A DNA stretch of 64,000 nt, from contig NC_052481.1 in the NCBI RefSeq assembly GCF_009730915.1, forward strand, positions 20,992,461-21,056,460, in the 5' to 3' direction. Every line of letters begins with the position of its first letter. Position 1 is the first letter of the stretch. The notes under the pieces are model-generated. The model was not told the DNA's origin, ran no database searches, and worked only from the letters and a program-made list of their open reading frames with translations. Below, in pieces: positions 25,201-38,300 of the stretch. This DNA is from Dioscorea cayenensis subsp. rotundata (Eukaryota; Streptophyta; Magnoliopsida; Dioscoreales; Dioscoreaceae). The position numbers and the translations under genes were made by a program.

Positions 25201-26107
25201 ACATGTTTATTAAAATAAAATCTAGCAGAAAAGCGTGACTGAAGATTAAGGAATACGGAAATTTTTAAAATTAATTAATCATTCATGCTTTCACTGTTCA
25301 GTCTTCGCCAGAAAGTGACATATTATTGTTGAAGAAGTCAAAATTATAATATGTAGAGTATATCATATTTTATTTATTTTTCAAATTTGTCTTTTTCGAA
25401 CTTTTAAATTTGGAATTGTTTTCTTTTTTATTTTGAAATTTTTCATTTTCATTTTTTTAATTCTGAATCCAGTGAGCTAGACTTATTGGATGTATATTGT
25501 AAATGATGTAGCACTTTTAATGCCTTCCCACTTGCACCATCACCATCCAATTCTTTGGCTAAGCTTCACCAAATTTTCAATTTTTTTTTTTTATTTTTTA
25601 TTTATTTATTTTTTAATAAAGTAGATCAACCACAAATTAATTAAGAAAGAGTTTGTTTTTTATTATATATATATCTATAACATTTAGATAGTATCCAATG
25701 GTTCTCATGCTTCACCTTTTTCTTTCCTCTAGATTTTTTTTTTCTTCTAAACCTCAATTTTATTTGTTCTTTTTTATTATCATATACCTTCGCAGAATGT
25801 CCGCATATGATGTATTCTATATATACATATTCTATACATATTTGAGTTGAATTAGACACGTGATAATGACTTGTAATGTGAATTGCACCACATATACAAA
25901 AATGGATTGAAGTTCCCTTTAATTAAAACTTATTTTCTTAAATAAAGATTTATAATCCAGTAATATATATATATATATATATAATCGTAATGATAAACTT
26001 AGTTTTCAAAATTTTAAAGGAAAGTATACACTGTAATTGGTAAAAAGAAAAAAAATCAATTGGATAAATTTGAAAGTGCAGGAATTACTGGTCATTTGAG
26101 ACTAAAA
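25201..26107. other. AT-rich spacer before the gap
   Basis: No gene recognised. It holds an (AT)n run near 25963-25983 and a TGGATAAA word at 26061-26068 after an A run, possibly a LINE tail remnant. Confidence 0.5.
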
Positions 26108-27107
26108 NNNNNNNNNNNNNNNNNNNNNNNNNNNNNNNNNNNNNNNNNNNNNNNNNNNNNNNNNNNNNNNNNNNNNNNNNNNNNNNNNNNNNNNNNNNNN
26201 NNNNNNNNNNNNNNNNNNNNNNNNNNNNNNNNNNNNNNNNNNNNNNNNNNNNNNNNNNNNNNNNNNNNNNNNNNNNNNNNNNNNNNNNNNNNNNNNNNNN
26301 NNNNNNNNNNNNNNNNNNNNNNNNNNNNNNNNNNNNNNNNNNNNNNNNNNNNNNNNNNNNNNNNNNNNNNNNNNNNNNNNNNNNNNNNNNNNNNNNNNNN
26401 NNNNNNNNNNNNNNNNNNNNNNNNNNNNNNNNNNNNNNNNNNNNNNNNNNNNNNNNNNNNNNNNNNNNNNNNNNNNNNNNNNNNNNNNNNNNNNNNNNNN
26501 NNNNNNNNNNNNNNNNNNNNNNNNNNNNNNNNNNNNNNNNNNNNNNNNNNNNNNNNNNNNNNNNNNNNNNNNNNNNNNNNNNNNNNNNNNNNNNNNNNNN
26601 NNNNNNNNNNNNNNNNNNNNNNNNNNNNNNNNNNNNNNNNNNNNNNNNNNNNNNNNNNNNNNNNNNNNNNNNNNNNNNNNNNNNNNNNNNNNNNNNNNNN
26701 NNNNNNNNNNNNNNNNNNNNNNNNNNNNNNNNNNNNNNNNNNNNNNNNNNNNNNNNNNNNNNNNNNNNNNNNNNNNNNNNNNNNNNNNNNNNNNNNNNNN
26801 NNNNNNNNNNNNNNNNNNNNNNNNNNNNNNNNNNNNNNNNNNNNNNNNNNNNNNNNNNNNNNNNNNNNNNNNNNNNNNNNNNNNNNNNNNNNNNNNNNNN
26901 NNNNNNNNNNNNNNNNNNNNNNNNNNNNNNNNNNNNNNNNNNNNNNNNNNNNNNNNNNNNNNNNNNNNNNNNNNNNNNNNNNNNNNNNNNNNNNNNNNNN
27001 NNNNNNNNNNNNNNNNNNNNNNNNNNNNNNNNNNNNNNNNNNNNNNNNNNNNNNNNNNNNNNNNNNNNNNNNNNNNNNNNNNNNNNNNNNNNNNNNNNNN
27101 NNNNNNN
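26108..27107. other. Assembly gap, exactly 1000 N
   Basis: All bases are N. The round length indicates a scaffold gap of unknown true size. The 5' part of the adjacent receptor-like pseudogene probably falls in it. Confidence 0.99.
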
Positions 27108-29010
27108 ACCTTTCAGGCTTGTATATCAACAAGACATTTGCTGAACTTGGTGATGCTTTTTCTGTTGTCTTATGGATAGTCTCACTCATTTGCACTTAGC
27201 CTCGTGAATCTCGAAGGAGATATAGCTGATTGATTTGGAACATCAAGAATTTTAGGTTCTTGATCTATCTGACAACTCACTCTCTGGCTCTCTTCCTTCA
27301 TCTCTAGCAAAGCTTGCACAGCTGGAGTATATAAATCTTGCTAACAACCAGCTGAGTGGTGTTATATCTGAAGCACACTTTACTCAACTTGAGAAAATAC
27401 AGACACTTGATGTGTCTAGTAATTCACTGATTTTCAGTGTGAGTTCCAACTGGGTTCCACCTTTCCTTCTCAAAGAATTGAGAATCAGCTCTTGTTCAAT
27501 TGGTCCGGATTCCCAGCATGGCTTCAAACACAGCACACTGGTCACCTTTAGACACCATGCCTGACTGGTTATGGAATTTGACTTCTCGCAACCTTGTTTA
27601 TTTAGACCTCTCCAATAACCAGATTCAGGGATTATCGAAATCCTTAAATTTCATGAACGTCGAGGTTTAACCTCTCTTCAAACCAGTTTTCTGGTTCTTT
27701 ACCACCAATCCATGGCTCAAGGATCAGGTCTATAAATCTTTCCAATAACTCACTTTCAGGATCCATCGATCGCAACATCTTAGATGATTTACTTGAACTT
27801 GAAGTGCTCTTTCCATGAACAAATTAAACGGCACCGTTCCTGGCTCATTTTGTCGAATAATAAATCTCAAGATGCTGGATGTCTCTAAAACGATTTGTCC
27901 GGTGAGCTCCCAGATTGCTGGTTAAATTTATCTAGACTAACTGATATGAATTTAGCAGGCAACTATATATCTGGAAGTATACCAAATTCAATATGTTATA
28001 TTCCTCATCTACAGACACTCAATTGAGCCACAATAAACTGTTTGGTGAGTTGCCTGTTTCACTCAAGAATTGCAGTAACTTGCATGTTCTTGATCTCAGC
28101 TATAACAATTTCAATGGAAGAATTCCAAACTGGGTTGGAGAAAACTTATCGAGTTTAAGTTTTCTCATCTTAAAATCAAACTCTTTACTCAGTCACGTTC
28201 CACAAGAAAGATCTCAACTCCGAAAATCTACAAATCTTGGATTTGTCGAAACAACAATCTCTTCGCGGGTCCATTCGAAAAGTCTGGGTAACTTCACCAC
28301 CATGCAAATGACTCCAAAGAACACATTTCGGTTGCCAGTTTGGCCCGAAGGTGGACAAAGCATGTTATTGAACCTCTATCAAAGAGAAGACGAGTACAGT
28401 AGTACCACTCTTCTATATGTAAAATACATTGATCTCTCCATAAATAGCTTGTCAGGGAACATCACTGAAGAGCTGGCAAGTTTGTATGGTTTACAAAGTT
28501 TAAACCTCTCTGTAAATATTTTTAGAAGGTGAAACCCAGACAAATTGGGTAGAATGCAGGAACTGAATCACTAGACTTGTCAAGAAACAAACTATCAGGG
28601 AACATACCTGCAACTTTATCAAACTCTGACCTTTTTGAGTCTCTTTAATGTGTCTCTATAACAACTTGTCAGGGAGGATACCATCAGGTAACTAGTTCAA
28701 CACATTCAGAGACCCTTCCATTTATATTGGAAATCATCTTTGTGGATTCTCTGAGTGGCAATTGCACTAAAGATGGTGGAACAAGCCAAAATGAGGCCAA
28801 ATGATAATGGAGCTGAATTGGATAAAGATGATGATATTTTTGATGTTCATACATTGGATCATTTTCTCAGGATTTGCAGTTGGGTCCTCCATTGTTTGGA
28901 TTGTCTTGGCATTGAAGAAGAGATGGAGACACGCCTGCTTCCACTAGTGCAGATGATACTTATGACCAAAAATCTTTTGTTTTTGTTGTTGTGCGGTTCA
29001 GAAGGATAAA
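27108..29010 (+). pseudogene. Leucine-rich-repeat receptor-like protein (RLP/EIX-Cf type), pseudogene
   Basis: Many LRR units are readable but in changing frames: LEYINLANNQLSGVI, IQTLDVSSNSL, NWVPPFLLKELRISSC, NLVYLDLSNNQIQGL, SINLSNNSLSGSI, LDVSK, LTDMNLAGNYISGSIPNSIC, LQTLNLSHNKLFGELPVSL, LHVLDLSYNNFNGRIPNW. Near the end come YVKYIDLSINSLSGNITEEL, LCGF and, near 28860-28935, a hydrophobic span GFAVGSSIVWIVLALKKRW typical of the single membrane segment of receptor-like proteins. No kinase domain follows. At least six frame changes and several stops break it. Receptor-like proteins of this type are cell-surface immune receptors working with SOBIR1-type kinases (family knowledge). The longest open part is 27993-28532. 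Confidence 0.82.
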
Positions 29011-29049
29011 GATGCTCATGCCTACCAACTAGGGCCTCAGCTATAATGA

Positions 29050-29335
29050 AAAACATAGTTTATACATTTTATTTATATATATTAAAAATAGATGTCACAA
29101 TGCATGTAACAAATTCTACTATTTCTCTCTCCTCCGGGTTTGGTAGCCTTTATTTGGATTATTACCGTCTCCTCCGTTTCTGGTTTTGGGTCTATGTTGT
29201 TTGTTTGTGTTGTTTTGTGACACTTCACCCCTAGTGATCTCGTATTTTTCTTTCTTTCTTTGTGTTCTCCTCTATATCTTTCTTTTGTTACGATAAGTGT
29301 GATTTATCCACTTTTTTATAAAGTGCATATCATGT
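29050..29335 (+). mobile_element. LINE 3' tail fragment
   Basis: A T/G-rich stretch (GTTTGTTTGTGTTGTTTTG, then TTTCTTTCTTTCTTTG) ending in GATTTATCCACTTTTTT parallels the 3' untranslated ends of the LINE pieces at 32870-33090 and 34990-35190. Confidence 0.55.
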
Positions 29336-29639
29336 AAGAGTTCAATAGAAGAAACATAAACAAAGATTTTCAATAGTACTCAAGTGACACAACATAAGAA
29401 ACATAACAAGGAAAAAGCAAAGATAGAAACCCTGAATATGGTTAGAGAAACAAATAATATACAAAGACCGAATAAAATTAAGTAGAGCATCCATAGATAA
29501 AGTACATATGAGGCATCCAACTATGACCATTCTGAATGAGGGTTTTTCCCGTGCCATCTCAATGAGTTGTCATTGGCTATGACAAAAAAAGAGGAGCCGA
29601 GGTAAACAAGGCTGTTTTACATGGTTGATGCTACATCCT

Positions 29640-31670
29640 ATACTTTGATTTATTTTTTTTTTTCATCTTAGTTGTAAAATGTTTAATTTCAATGGCACCC
29701 CAACTAGCTATGTTTGTTACCAACGTGGTCTACAGCAAGGTGACCATCTCTCACCTCACCTATTCATTTTGGTGACAGATGCACTTAGTGCCATGTTTAA
29801 TCATGCCCTAGCTTCAGGAGTTTTAGTGGGAGCCCCGCTTGGAATGCATGGGAGAATGTGCCATATGCAATACGCTGATGATTTGCTTCTCATTATGGCA
29901 GGAAGTATTGAAAGATCTAAAAGATTTTTAAACTCATCATCTACCTTTTTGAAGTAATCTACGGCTTTGGCCATTAACTTTCTTAATCAAGCACGCACCT
30001 CTTCCGAGATCCAACAGGAATGAGTTTGTTGAATTGTTCTACAACACAACTCCAAATAATTAGGCATTCTGATATATGGTTGTAGCCCTCGAAGCCAAGA
30101 TTGGATGGCTCTCACACAGATGATCAAAAATCGACTTGCCTCCTGGAAGCTCCGATACATGTCTACTGGTGGAAGACTGACATTAATTAACTCAGTGTTC
30201 TTGGTTATACCCACTTACTAGATGATGGTTTTTCAATTGCCAATATGGGTCACTCAAGAAATTGATAAAACTTGAATGGACTTCCTATGGAATGGTAAAG
30301 AACTTTCTCACTCAAATTGTCGTCTTGTCTCCTGGTCGCGTATCTGAAAATCCATGGATCAGGGTGCTTGGGGTGTGCTTAATTTGCAAGACTTCAACCA
30401 AGCCCTTCTTGGTAAGTGGTGGCAGAAAATATGCTCTAGAAGAACTTGGATTTTGGTTACCGATGGTCTCCTTTAACTATGGCAGGTCCCAAAGGCCGGA
30501 ACTGCTTCTTCACACCTTACCAATTAGGAAATCTTTCTTCAATAAAAGCATTCTAAGCTATCAGTCTGCTTTCCTTCAAGGAGAGGACTCAATGTTAAAG
30601 GATGGCAACACCACATTGTTTTGGTTGGATCGATGGTTTGAAGGGAAAAGCTCCCAGTGACATATGGCCATACCTTTTTTATGCAAAGTAGAAATCTTTC
30701 AATATAATTAATGACTTTCAGTTAATTCCATCGATCTATCTCAACAACATCCTTCTTGAACTCCAGGATAGAGTTAACACACCATTTTCTGAAGGTGCTG
30801 ACTCCAGAGCTTGGAGATAGAGCTCTAACAATACCTTCTTTATTAAATCCTTTTACACTTTCCTGAATGATGGTAGCTTGAGATGTCCCATGAGTAACCC
30901 CTTGTGGAAACCTCCGGCCTCAAAATTAAAATTTTCAACTGGAGGGATAAAAGGATCATGACTATGGACAACCTGGCGAAGCGTGGCTATAATGGAATCT
31001 TACCATCTACCTGTTTAATTTGTCATGAGGCTGAGGAAATAGTGGACCACCTGTAAGTTTCCTGTCAGTTTGCCGTTAGGACTTGGTCGCATTTCGCTTG
31101 CATTCTTAATATCCAAAGCACTCCCCTTTCTCTGTAAGAGGCTTGGTTCTCTTGGGTAACCAGTAACACCTCAAATTTACTAGGTCTTAGGGGCCTTCTC
31201 ATTAGGGCAATTTGTTTGTCTATTTGGTTGGAAAGAAATAATCGCATTTTCAATTACACAGCTCATTCTCATCTTTCTATCATTTGCAATATTGATTTTA
31301 TGCTTATTGCTTAGGTGAATGCAGCTCCAGTTGCATAAAAGGTCAAGCTTGAGGAATCTCCCAGCTATCGAAAAAAGCCTCAGCATCACAGAGAACTCAC
31401 TAGTGACCTAGGAAACCTAGACCAGACTGATGGATCCTAATAACAGAAGAAAGATCATCACTTGTTTGTCCTCTGTGTTGTTTTAATCCTTAGGTGTATT
31501 GCCTCTCGCTTTTTTAGTATTAATGTTTTGTTCTCCACTTCTTGTGGATTTGTTTCTATTGTTGAGAGTGTGCTTTTTTTCTCTTCTCTTTTCTTTGTGG
31601 GCCTTTGTAACTCGTTTATCATTAGTTTTTAATATGTGTGGTTTATTTACTTTTCTAAAAAAAAATATTA
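29640..31670 (+). mobile_element. L1-type LINE fragment A (reverse transcriptase and zinc-binding region)
   Basis: 29679-29957 encodes part of the reverse-transcriptase core: GLQQGDHLSPHLFILVTDAL and, further on, MQYADDLLLIMAG, carrying the YADD catalytic box. Downstream, GVLNLQDFNQALLGKWW (in another frame) and NTTLFWLDRWFEG near 30600 match the region before the reverse-transcriptase zinc-binding domain. Frames are broken throughout. It ends in a T-rich 3' region and CTAAAAAAAAA near 31660. The 5' part is missing; the element cannot be active. Confidence 0.85.
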
Positions 31671-31674
31671 TAAT

Positions 31675-33105
31675 TGAAATAGTTGATAAGAGGTGTTCTT
31701 TAAATTTGCGGTTATTGCCAAGGTAGTAGGGAAGATGGGGTATTCTCAACCTGGAGGAATACAACTGTGCACTTCTAGGTAAATGGTGGTGGAAGATCTC
31801 CAAGGATGACTCTTGATGTGGCCATCTTCCCCTTAAGTTCAACTACTTTCATCATATACCCAATTGGAGACTTTACTGTAGAAAACAAAGGAGATGCTCA
31901 TTCTTCTAGAAAGGCATTCTTCCATCCCTTGAGCCATTCCGTTGTTGTTCAAAATCGTACATTGTTGATGGAGCATCTACCTTGTTCTAGTTTGATAATT
32001 AGTACGTTGGTTTGGCTTTCAAACATGTCTGACTTGAAGTCTTTGTGCTTAGCTTCTCTCCCTAGTTGTCTGTTAAGGATGGCATTACGAGTTTCATGCT
32101 AACCATACCCGTGCCAGATTCTATCCGAGAAGATATTCGGGATCAGATAAATTCTGCGATGTCGTCCAGTTCTGACCACTGTGTTTGGAAGTTAGCATCG
32201 AATGGAATTTTCTCGGTCAAATCTTTTTATAAGTTCCTAATCGATCGAGGGAAACAATGTCGGATTACTCCAAACATATTCAAAAGCTTCTATCCATGGA
32301 AAATCAACACGTTCCTCTGGCTTATATGGGATAACAAAATCCTTACGTTAGATAATCTTTTCGCCAGGCTGTGAAATATGCTCCCCATGGCCACTTGCTA
32401 TCTTGCCACAACGAGATTGAAACGGTGGATCACTTGCTTTTAGATGCAATGTTGCCATGTCCACTTGGCGTCACTTCATGCAGGTGGTAGGTTTTAGTAG
32501 AGCTCCGACCTCTAGGTCCAATCTCTGGGAGGGCTGGGTCAAAGGCCTGGGTTCCCAGCACCGTTTCTCTTGCACACTTTTAGCAAGAGCTATCATTTGG
32601 CAAATTTGGTTGGAAAGAACTGCATGCATTTTTCAGTGTGCTTCTTTGTCTGTTTCTTCTATTTTCCTGAAAATTTGCTTCATGTTTCTTTCTTGGGTCG
32701 ATGCAGCTCCAATTGCCAAAAGACAGAAGTTGGAGGAGACTTCTTCAGCTATGTATTTAGTTCTCAGGGTCTTCCCCTCGCTCAGAGCGCAACTCTGATG
32801 ATTATTTAGAGGACTTCACCAACTAGTCTGTGTTTCTTGCCCTGTTCATGGATCCACTAGTTGGCTTTCATCTTCTGGAGGATTTTTCTGTTTTCGTTCG
32901 CCGGCCCTCACCACTTCCCATGGTTCTGTTTGTTTTTTGGTGTGGTTTCATCATTATGTGCCACTTCTTATGGATCTTGTTTTGTTGTCTTTGTTGTTTT
33001 TTTCTTAGTTGTTGTTTTGTTTTTTGTGCCTCGCCTTTGTTTTATACACTCTCTTTTTAATATAATTATGGTTTATCCATTTTATCATTGAGGGTTATTT
33101 TTCTA
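31675..33105 (+). mobile_element. L1-type LINE fragment B
   Basis: It starts with a GILNLEEYNCALLGKWWWK segment near 31740, the same protein region as in fragment A but clearly diverged. 32066-32374 is the zinc-binding reverse-transcriptase domain (DHCVWKLASNGIFSVKSFY, PWKINTFLWLIW), followed by ETVDHLLL-like and ARAIIWQIWLERTACIF segments. It ends with a T-rich 3' region and GGTTTATCCATTTTATC at 33071-33087. Confidence 0.85.
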
Positions 33106-33339
33106 GCTAAGAGTTAAAAAATATTGTTTCCATGAGCAATAATTTTTGTTATACATGAAAATATATTTTTATGTATATTCTAGCCATGTTATTTTTTTAT
33201 ATTATTGTGCTTGCACCATGAGTTTGTCAATTTTATATTTATTTTAATAAATTCTAGTTGATTTGTTTTTAAAAAGGATAATCCACATAGAACTCTAGTT
33301 GATTTGTCCACTAATTTTTTTTTAATTGAATACAATTTT

Positions 33340-34015
33340 TTTTAATAAAATGGATAAACTACTGATTTATTAGAAAGAAAAACAGCACAAGCACACAAAA
33401 AAACAAAAATGATAAAAAAACAAGAAGAGGCAAGCACAAACTACAAAACAGGTAAAAGAAGCAAATGCAATCACAAGGGTGATGCACCCACCTAAACAAA
33501 ACAACCAAGAGATAAAGGAAAAGGGTAGCTTAGAAGGTAAAGTCGATCTATTCTGGTATTTGAGGCCTTCCTAAAAATGAAATATAAGTGCATCCTCCTC
33601 GAATGGATGATGTCGTCAGCCAATGTGGTCATCCTGTGCGGCACTCAAGAAATCGATGGAGCACCTAAGAGTCCGAGAAGAATCGCCTGAGAGTACTTGG
33701 GTCGGGTCCTGCCACGTAAATCTAATCAAGTGTCATGAATTATCTTGAAGATAACTGAATGCGAAGAATTAGCATGCACGTTGAAAATGCAGTTGTTTCT
33801 TTATAGCCAAAAAACTCCATAAAATGGCTCGTATGAGGAGGTTCTACAAAGGTTGAATTTGGGATTGCAAAGAGGAAATCTAGGTAGTTCAGATTTCAAA
33901 GATGGAGAGGGGATGAGAGAGTAGTCCCATGGTATGTTTGAAGAAATGCCGATAGATGAGTAAAAAAATCACATTTTAGCAAGAGATGATCCACCGATCG
34001 AGAAATGAATACAAT
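33340..34015 (-). mobile_element. LINE fragment D, inverted
   Basis: Its 3' tail is at the left, TTTAATAAAATGGATAAACT. The minus strand near 33910-34000 encodes VDHLLLKCDFFTHLSAF, the zinc-binding region. The sequence between is non-coding or decayed. It ends abruptly at fragment C, so orientation flips at about 34015. Confidence 0.7.
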
Positions 34016-35195
34016 TAAGTATACAACAATGAAGGTTGCTTTCTGTGGATCATCCGGATGGAAGAAACAAGGTTGGCTTAGGTGGAAGAAACTATGGTCC
34101 ATCCGGACGGCCCCTAGAGTTAAACATTTCCTTTGGTTGCTTTTTAAAGGTTGTCTCTCGACTTATGAATTCTTGTACTCCATTAACCTGGGTCCTAGGA
34201 ATCCTTGCCCACTCTATGGGATCCATCTTGAAAGTATCGAGCATCTCTTTCTGAATTGTTCTTTTGCTCAAGGTGTTTGGTCCCATATTGAGCTGCTTAT
34301 TGGTCATTGCATTAATTTTTCTAATGGCTTCTCTGCGGGTTTTTGGTTTACACATATTGGGTGTAATGCTTTTGTTAAATCAGAATTGTCCTTTGTCGAC
34401 TGAGCATATTTGGAAGGCTCGTTGTCACATGGTTTTTCGGAACACTCACTCTAATGTTGTGAGGCTTGCTCACAAAGCTTTCTGTTTCGCTAAAGAGTTC
34501 TTTCATTCTCATACCAAGTTTTCAGGTCAAAGGTTGCTTTTGAATAATTTCACAGCTGCAGAAGGATTATTTCTCTTCACAGCAACTTCACTTTGTTCCA
34601 GGTATATAATGCAGGATTTTTTTGTGTTACTGGTCTTTATAATGTGGTTTTTGCAGGAACTTGTCCAACTTCCTCTTCCAATTGCTTGGAAGCGGAGCTC
34701 ATTGCTTTGTCACACGCTCTCCAATTTGCAACATCCAGAATGATCAATGTCCAATACATCTTTGTCTCCAACCTCGGATATTCATAAAAGCTCCTGACTC
34801 CATCGATCTCACTTGCTCTTGGCGGTTGTACAGCAGATTAATTCGTCACTTGCTCTTCTCTGTACGGCTGGCTCTCCTCAAATTATCAACGTTCCTCGAT
34901 TTTGGTTGGGTCCAGCAATTCGTTTGGCCTCTCATGCAGCTAATCTTCACCTTATTACCCTCTTCCTGGTTGGGAGAGACCTTCCTAAATGGATCATGAA
35001 GTCTTTTTCCTTTAATGGCTTTCCTTTTTAGTTCCTTCTTCTTTGCTGTTTTCATTGACTTATTTTCTTGTCTTCTTATATTTTGTTCTTTCTCAGTTCT
35101 TCGTTTTTGTTCTGGTCTGTTTCTTTTTCAACTCTTGTAAATTTCTTTTTATTTAATATATTTAGCTCTGTGAGCTCTTTTAAAAAAAAAAAAAC
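34016..35195 (+). mobile_element. L1-type LINE fragment C with RNase H-like part
   Basis: 34005-34403 holds the zinc-binding domain (WKKLWSIRTAPRVKHFLWLL, SIEHLFLNCSFAQGVW). Near 34660-34740, in another frame, CLEAELIALSHALQFA matches the RNase H-like domain of plant L1 elements. The element ends in TTTAATATATTTAGCTC and a 12-A tail at 35182-35193. It is truncated at the 5' end and frame-broken. Confidence 0.82.
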
Positions 35196-35286
35196 AATGA
35201 AGGAAAATAACAAAAGGAACTCAAATGTTGATCAAGCAGCAACATCCGATGGACACGCATCTCGATGCACATCTTCAAGATCCGAC

Positions 35287-35354
35287 GGCCCAAATGCCAT
35301 AGCCATCACCATTTTCCCTCCAACCGTCCTTCCCCTAAACCCTAAACCCTAAAC
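35287..35354 (+). promoter_or_regulatory. Site-II word and telo-box (CCCTAAA)3 before the helicase
   Basis: GGCCCA lies near 35287 and three consecutive CCCTAAA units at 35333-35354, ending 18 bp before the start codon. Telo-boxes next to site-II words are a known combination in plant promoters of ribosome-biogenesis and replication genes. The LINE tail ends only about 90-180 bp upstream, so this promoter is very short or overlaps the insertion. Confidence 0.65.
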
Positions 35355-35371
35355 CTCCGAAGCAGTCGTCC

Positions 35372-38300
35372 ATGGCGTCCTCCGCCGCACTCCGAGAACG
35401 CCAGCGAATCCTGGTGAAACTCCTCTGTAATCTCTCCCATTCCCGAGCGATGGGCGGCGGCCCCCGCACTTTCCCTGGCGGGCTCAACAAGTGGCAGTAC
35501 AAGCGCATGCATGAGAAGATGGCTCGCGAGAAGGAGCGCCACCTCCTCCATCAGGAGAAGCAGTTATACTTTGCCCGCCTCCGCTCAGAGATTCGCGCCA
35601 AGATTGGTGGAAAACAACCTCCGCCTTCCGACGATGCCTCCGGCACCGGCCCTATGTCATCCAAGGACCACATCAAAGCTCTTGCCGATCGATTCATGAA
35701 GGCTGGAGCGGAGGACCTATGGAACAAGGACGATGGGCCGCTTTTCTCCTCTTCTCAGCGCCCGCCCACTCGGCAGTCCGATCGGGACGGGCCCGCTCGA
35801 TTTGAGGCAGATCGTTTCTGACGGTCGCCGGAGATCCGGGGCTTCGCTTCCATCCTTCCAACAGAAGCGGGAATATTCCGTGATGGCCGGACGGAGTCCC
35901 AGTCCGAATGGGAAATCGAAGTGGAGACGGAATCCATCTAGTGATGAGGGTTCTGACTCGGATTATGATCTGGAGATTTTTCCAAAAAGCAAAAGCGGAT
36001 GGTAAAAAAGGGTTTTAGGTTTCCAAGGATTAGTACTGAAACTGGGGTGGAAATGGAGGAAGAGACTGATCAGGGTGATGCTAGGATAAGGAGGAAGAAG
36101 ATGATGAGTAGTGCTGCATTGAGGAATATTGATATTAAGAAAGAGAGATGGAGGCTTAGGTCTTTTGAAGAGGAAGACAAGATATCCGACCAGATTCAAG
36201 CAATTCGTGATGAATTGAAGAAAAAAAGGAGGCATTTGGGAGTGATTTTGAGGCGGCCTGAAGTGAAGGAAGAATCACTACTCACTCAAAAAGAGGTTAC
36301 AGATTTGCAATTCTGATCCTTATCATTTCAATGTTTCATTGCCTTTGAATTTTTATGAGATATCACAATATCATTACTGAAAAAGCATTGAACTTTTCTG
36401 TCAGCAATTGGGTATGGCTAACTTAGGATTTCAATAATCGCAGATTTGATGAGTGCAACATCTCTCCGCTGACGGTCAAAGCACTTGCTGCTGCTGGTTA
36501 TTCACAATTGACTGTAGTTCAAGAGGCTGCCATTCCTGTCTGCCTTGAGGGTTTGCTTCTTGTTTGTTTTATTTTGTCATGCTCATTGTTTTACACCTTG
36601 AACTAGTTGTAGCCTTTTTTATGTGGAGAAGTTCATGTTCTAATACGTAATTGAGAAGCATAAACTTTTGAAGAAAACTTGGTAAAAATCCTGAACCTTT
36701 CTTTTCAATCCAACTTAGCAGAGTAGCCTTTTTTATATGGAAAATTTCATGTTCTAATATATAATTGAGAAGCATAAACTTTTGAAAAAAAAACTAGGTA
36801 AAACTCCTGGACCTCCTTTTTGAATCTGAGTTATATAGCAGAATTGTCTAGATCTGCTTGTATGTCAATGCTGCATGTCCATAAGGAATTTTTGCTCATA
36901 TCATGTGTTTGGACCTTAATACTGACAAATTTATAATATTGTTTATAAATATATATCTACTTTCTTGAAAAGGAAAGTTCTAGATAGCATCCATTAAGCA
37001 TATCATTTCAAGATGTTTGTTTAAATATTACTGAATAGTCTGAATTCCTTTTTCCTTGGAACAGGCAAGGATGTTCTTGTCAAGGCTAGGACAGGGACTG
37101 GCAAGACTGCTGCCTTTCTGGTACATCTACTATATATGCACATATCTTTATTGTTTCAATTTTTGCCTTCTCTATTGCAAATGCATCATTAAACAGAAAC
37201 AGCTTCCTGCTATTGAAACAGTTCTCAAGGCAACTAGCAGCAATATCAATCAGCGAGTGCCGCCAATAGTTGTTCTGATTCTTTGTCCAACAAGGGAGCT
37301 TGCTATTCAGATTGCTGCTGAAACAAATGTTCTCCTAAAATACCATGATGGCATCGGTGTCCAAACATTGATCGGGGGCACACGCTTTAAGCTTGACCAG
37401 AAGCGATTGGAGTCAAGTCCTTGCCAGGTCCAACTTATTTGTATGAGATATTATATACCTGCTTTAGCTCAGAATATGAGGTTCTTAATGTATAGATATG
37501 TGTAAGCCTAGACAAATGCAACTGTTTTAAGAGATTATGGTTTGGTTGTGATTTTACTCAAGTTTACTTGATCTTTGCAGATTATAGTTGCCACTCCTGG
37601 CAGGCTATTAGATCACATAGAGAACAAGTCTGGATTCTCAATGCGTTTAATGGGGTTGAGTTAATAATACTTGATGAGGCTGATTACTTGCTGGACCTGG
37701 GATTTGGAAGGATATAGAGAAAGATTGTTGATTGTATTCCACGCCAGAGGCAATCTTTGTTGTTCTCAGCTACAATGCCTAAAGAGGTAATATCCTTTCA
37801 CTTGTCAGGGTCTTGTGCTGCTGGTGAACTTCTATCAAGCATCACTGCTCACATTCAAGAAAACTTACAATAGTTCTTGTAACAAATAAATACTTCAGGT
37901 TCGTCGGATTTCACAGCTCGTTTTGAACCGGGATCATGAATTTGTTGATACACTGGGTTTGGGAGGCTTGGAAACTCATGCCAAGGTTTGAAATCCCTAC
38001 AAATAGATTATATTTTTTATGAGATCAATGAATAGCAATCACTACGTGTAAACATTCTGTTGTTATTCTGTCTAAATATTCCTCAGCCAGGTGTTTCCTT
38101 GAGAATAAGCCCATTCCTTAACCCAAACACCAAAAAATGCCAGAACAGCTACTTACACAAATTAATTGTTAATATTAAGAAACATCTATTATTAATTAGG
38201 AAAATTTAATTTTTAGTTTTAAAATATTTAATATTGATTAGTATTAGCTAAATAAAATTTTAGGTCAATATTTGAAAGATTCTCGTAACCCCTTACCAAA

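Noticed and set aside
26060-27199. Long open frames on both strands across the gap
   Set aside because: They consist almost entirely of N and carry no information.
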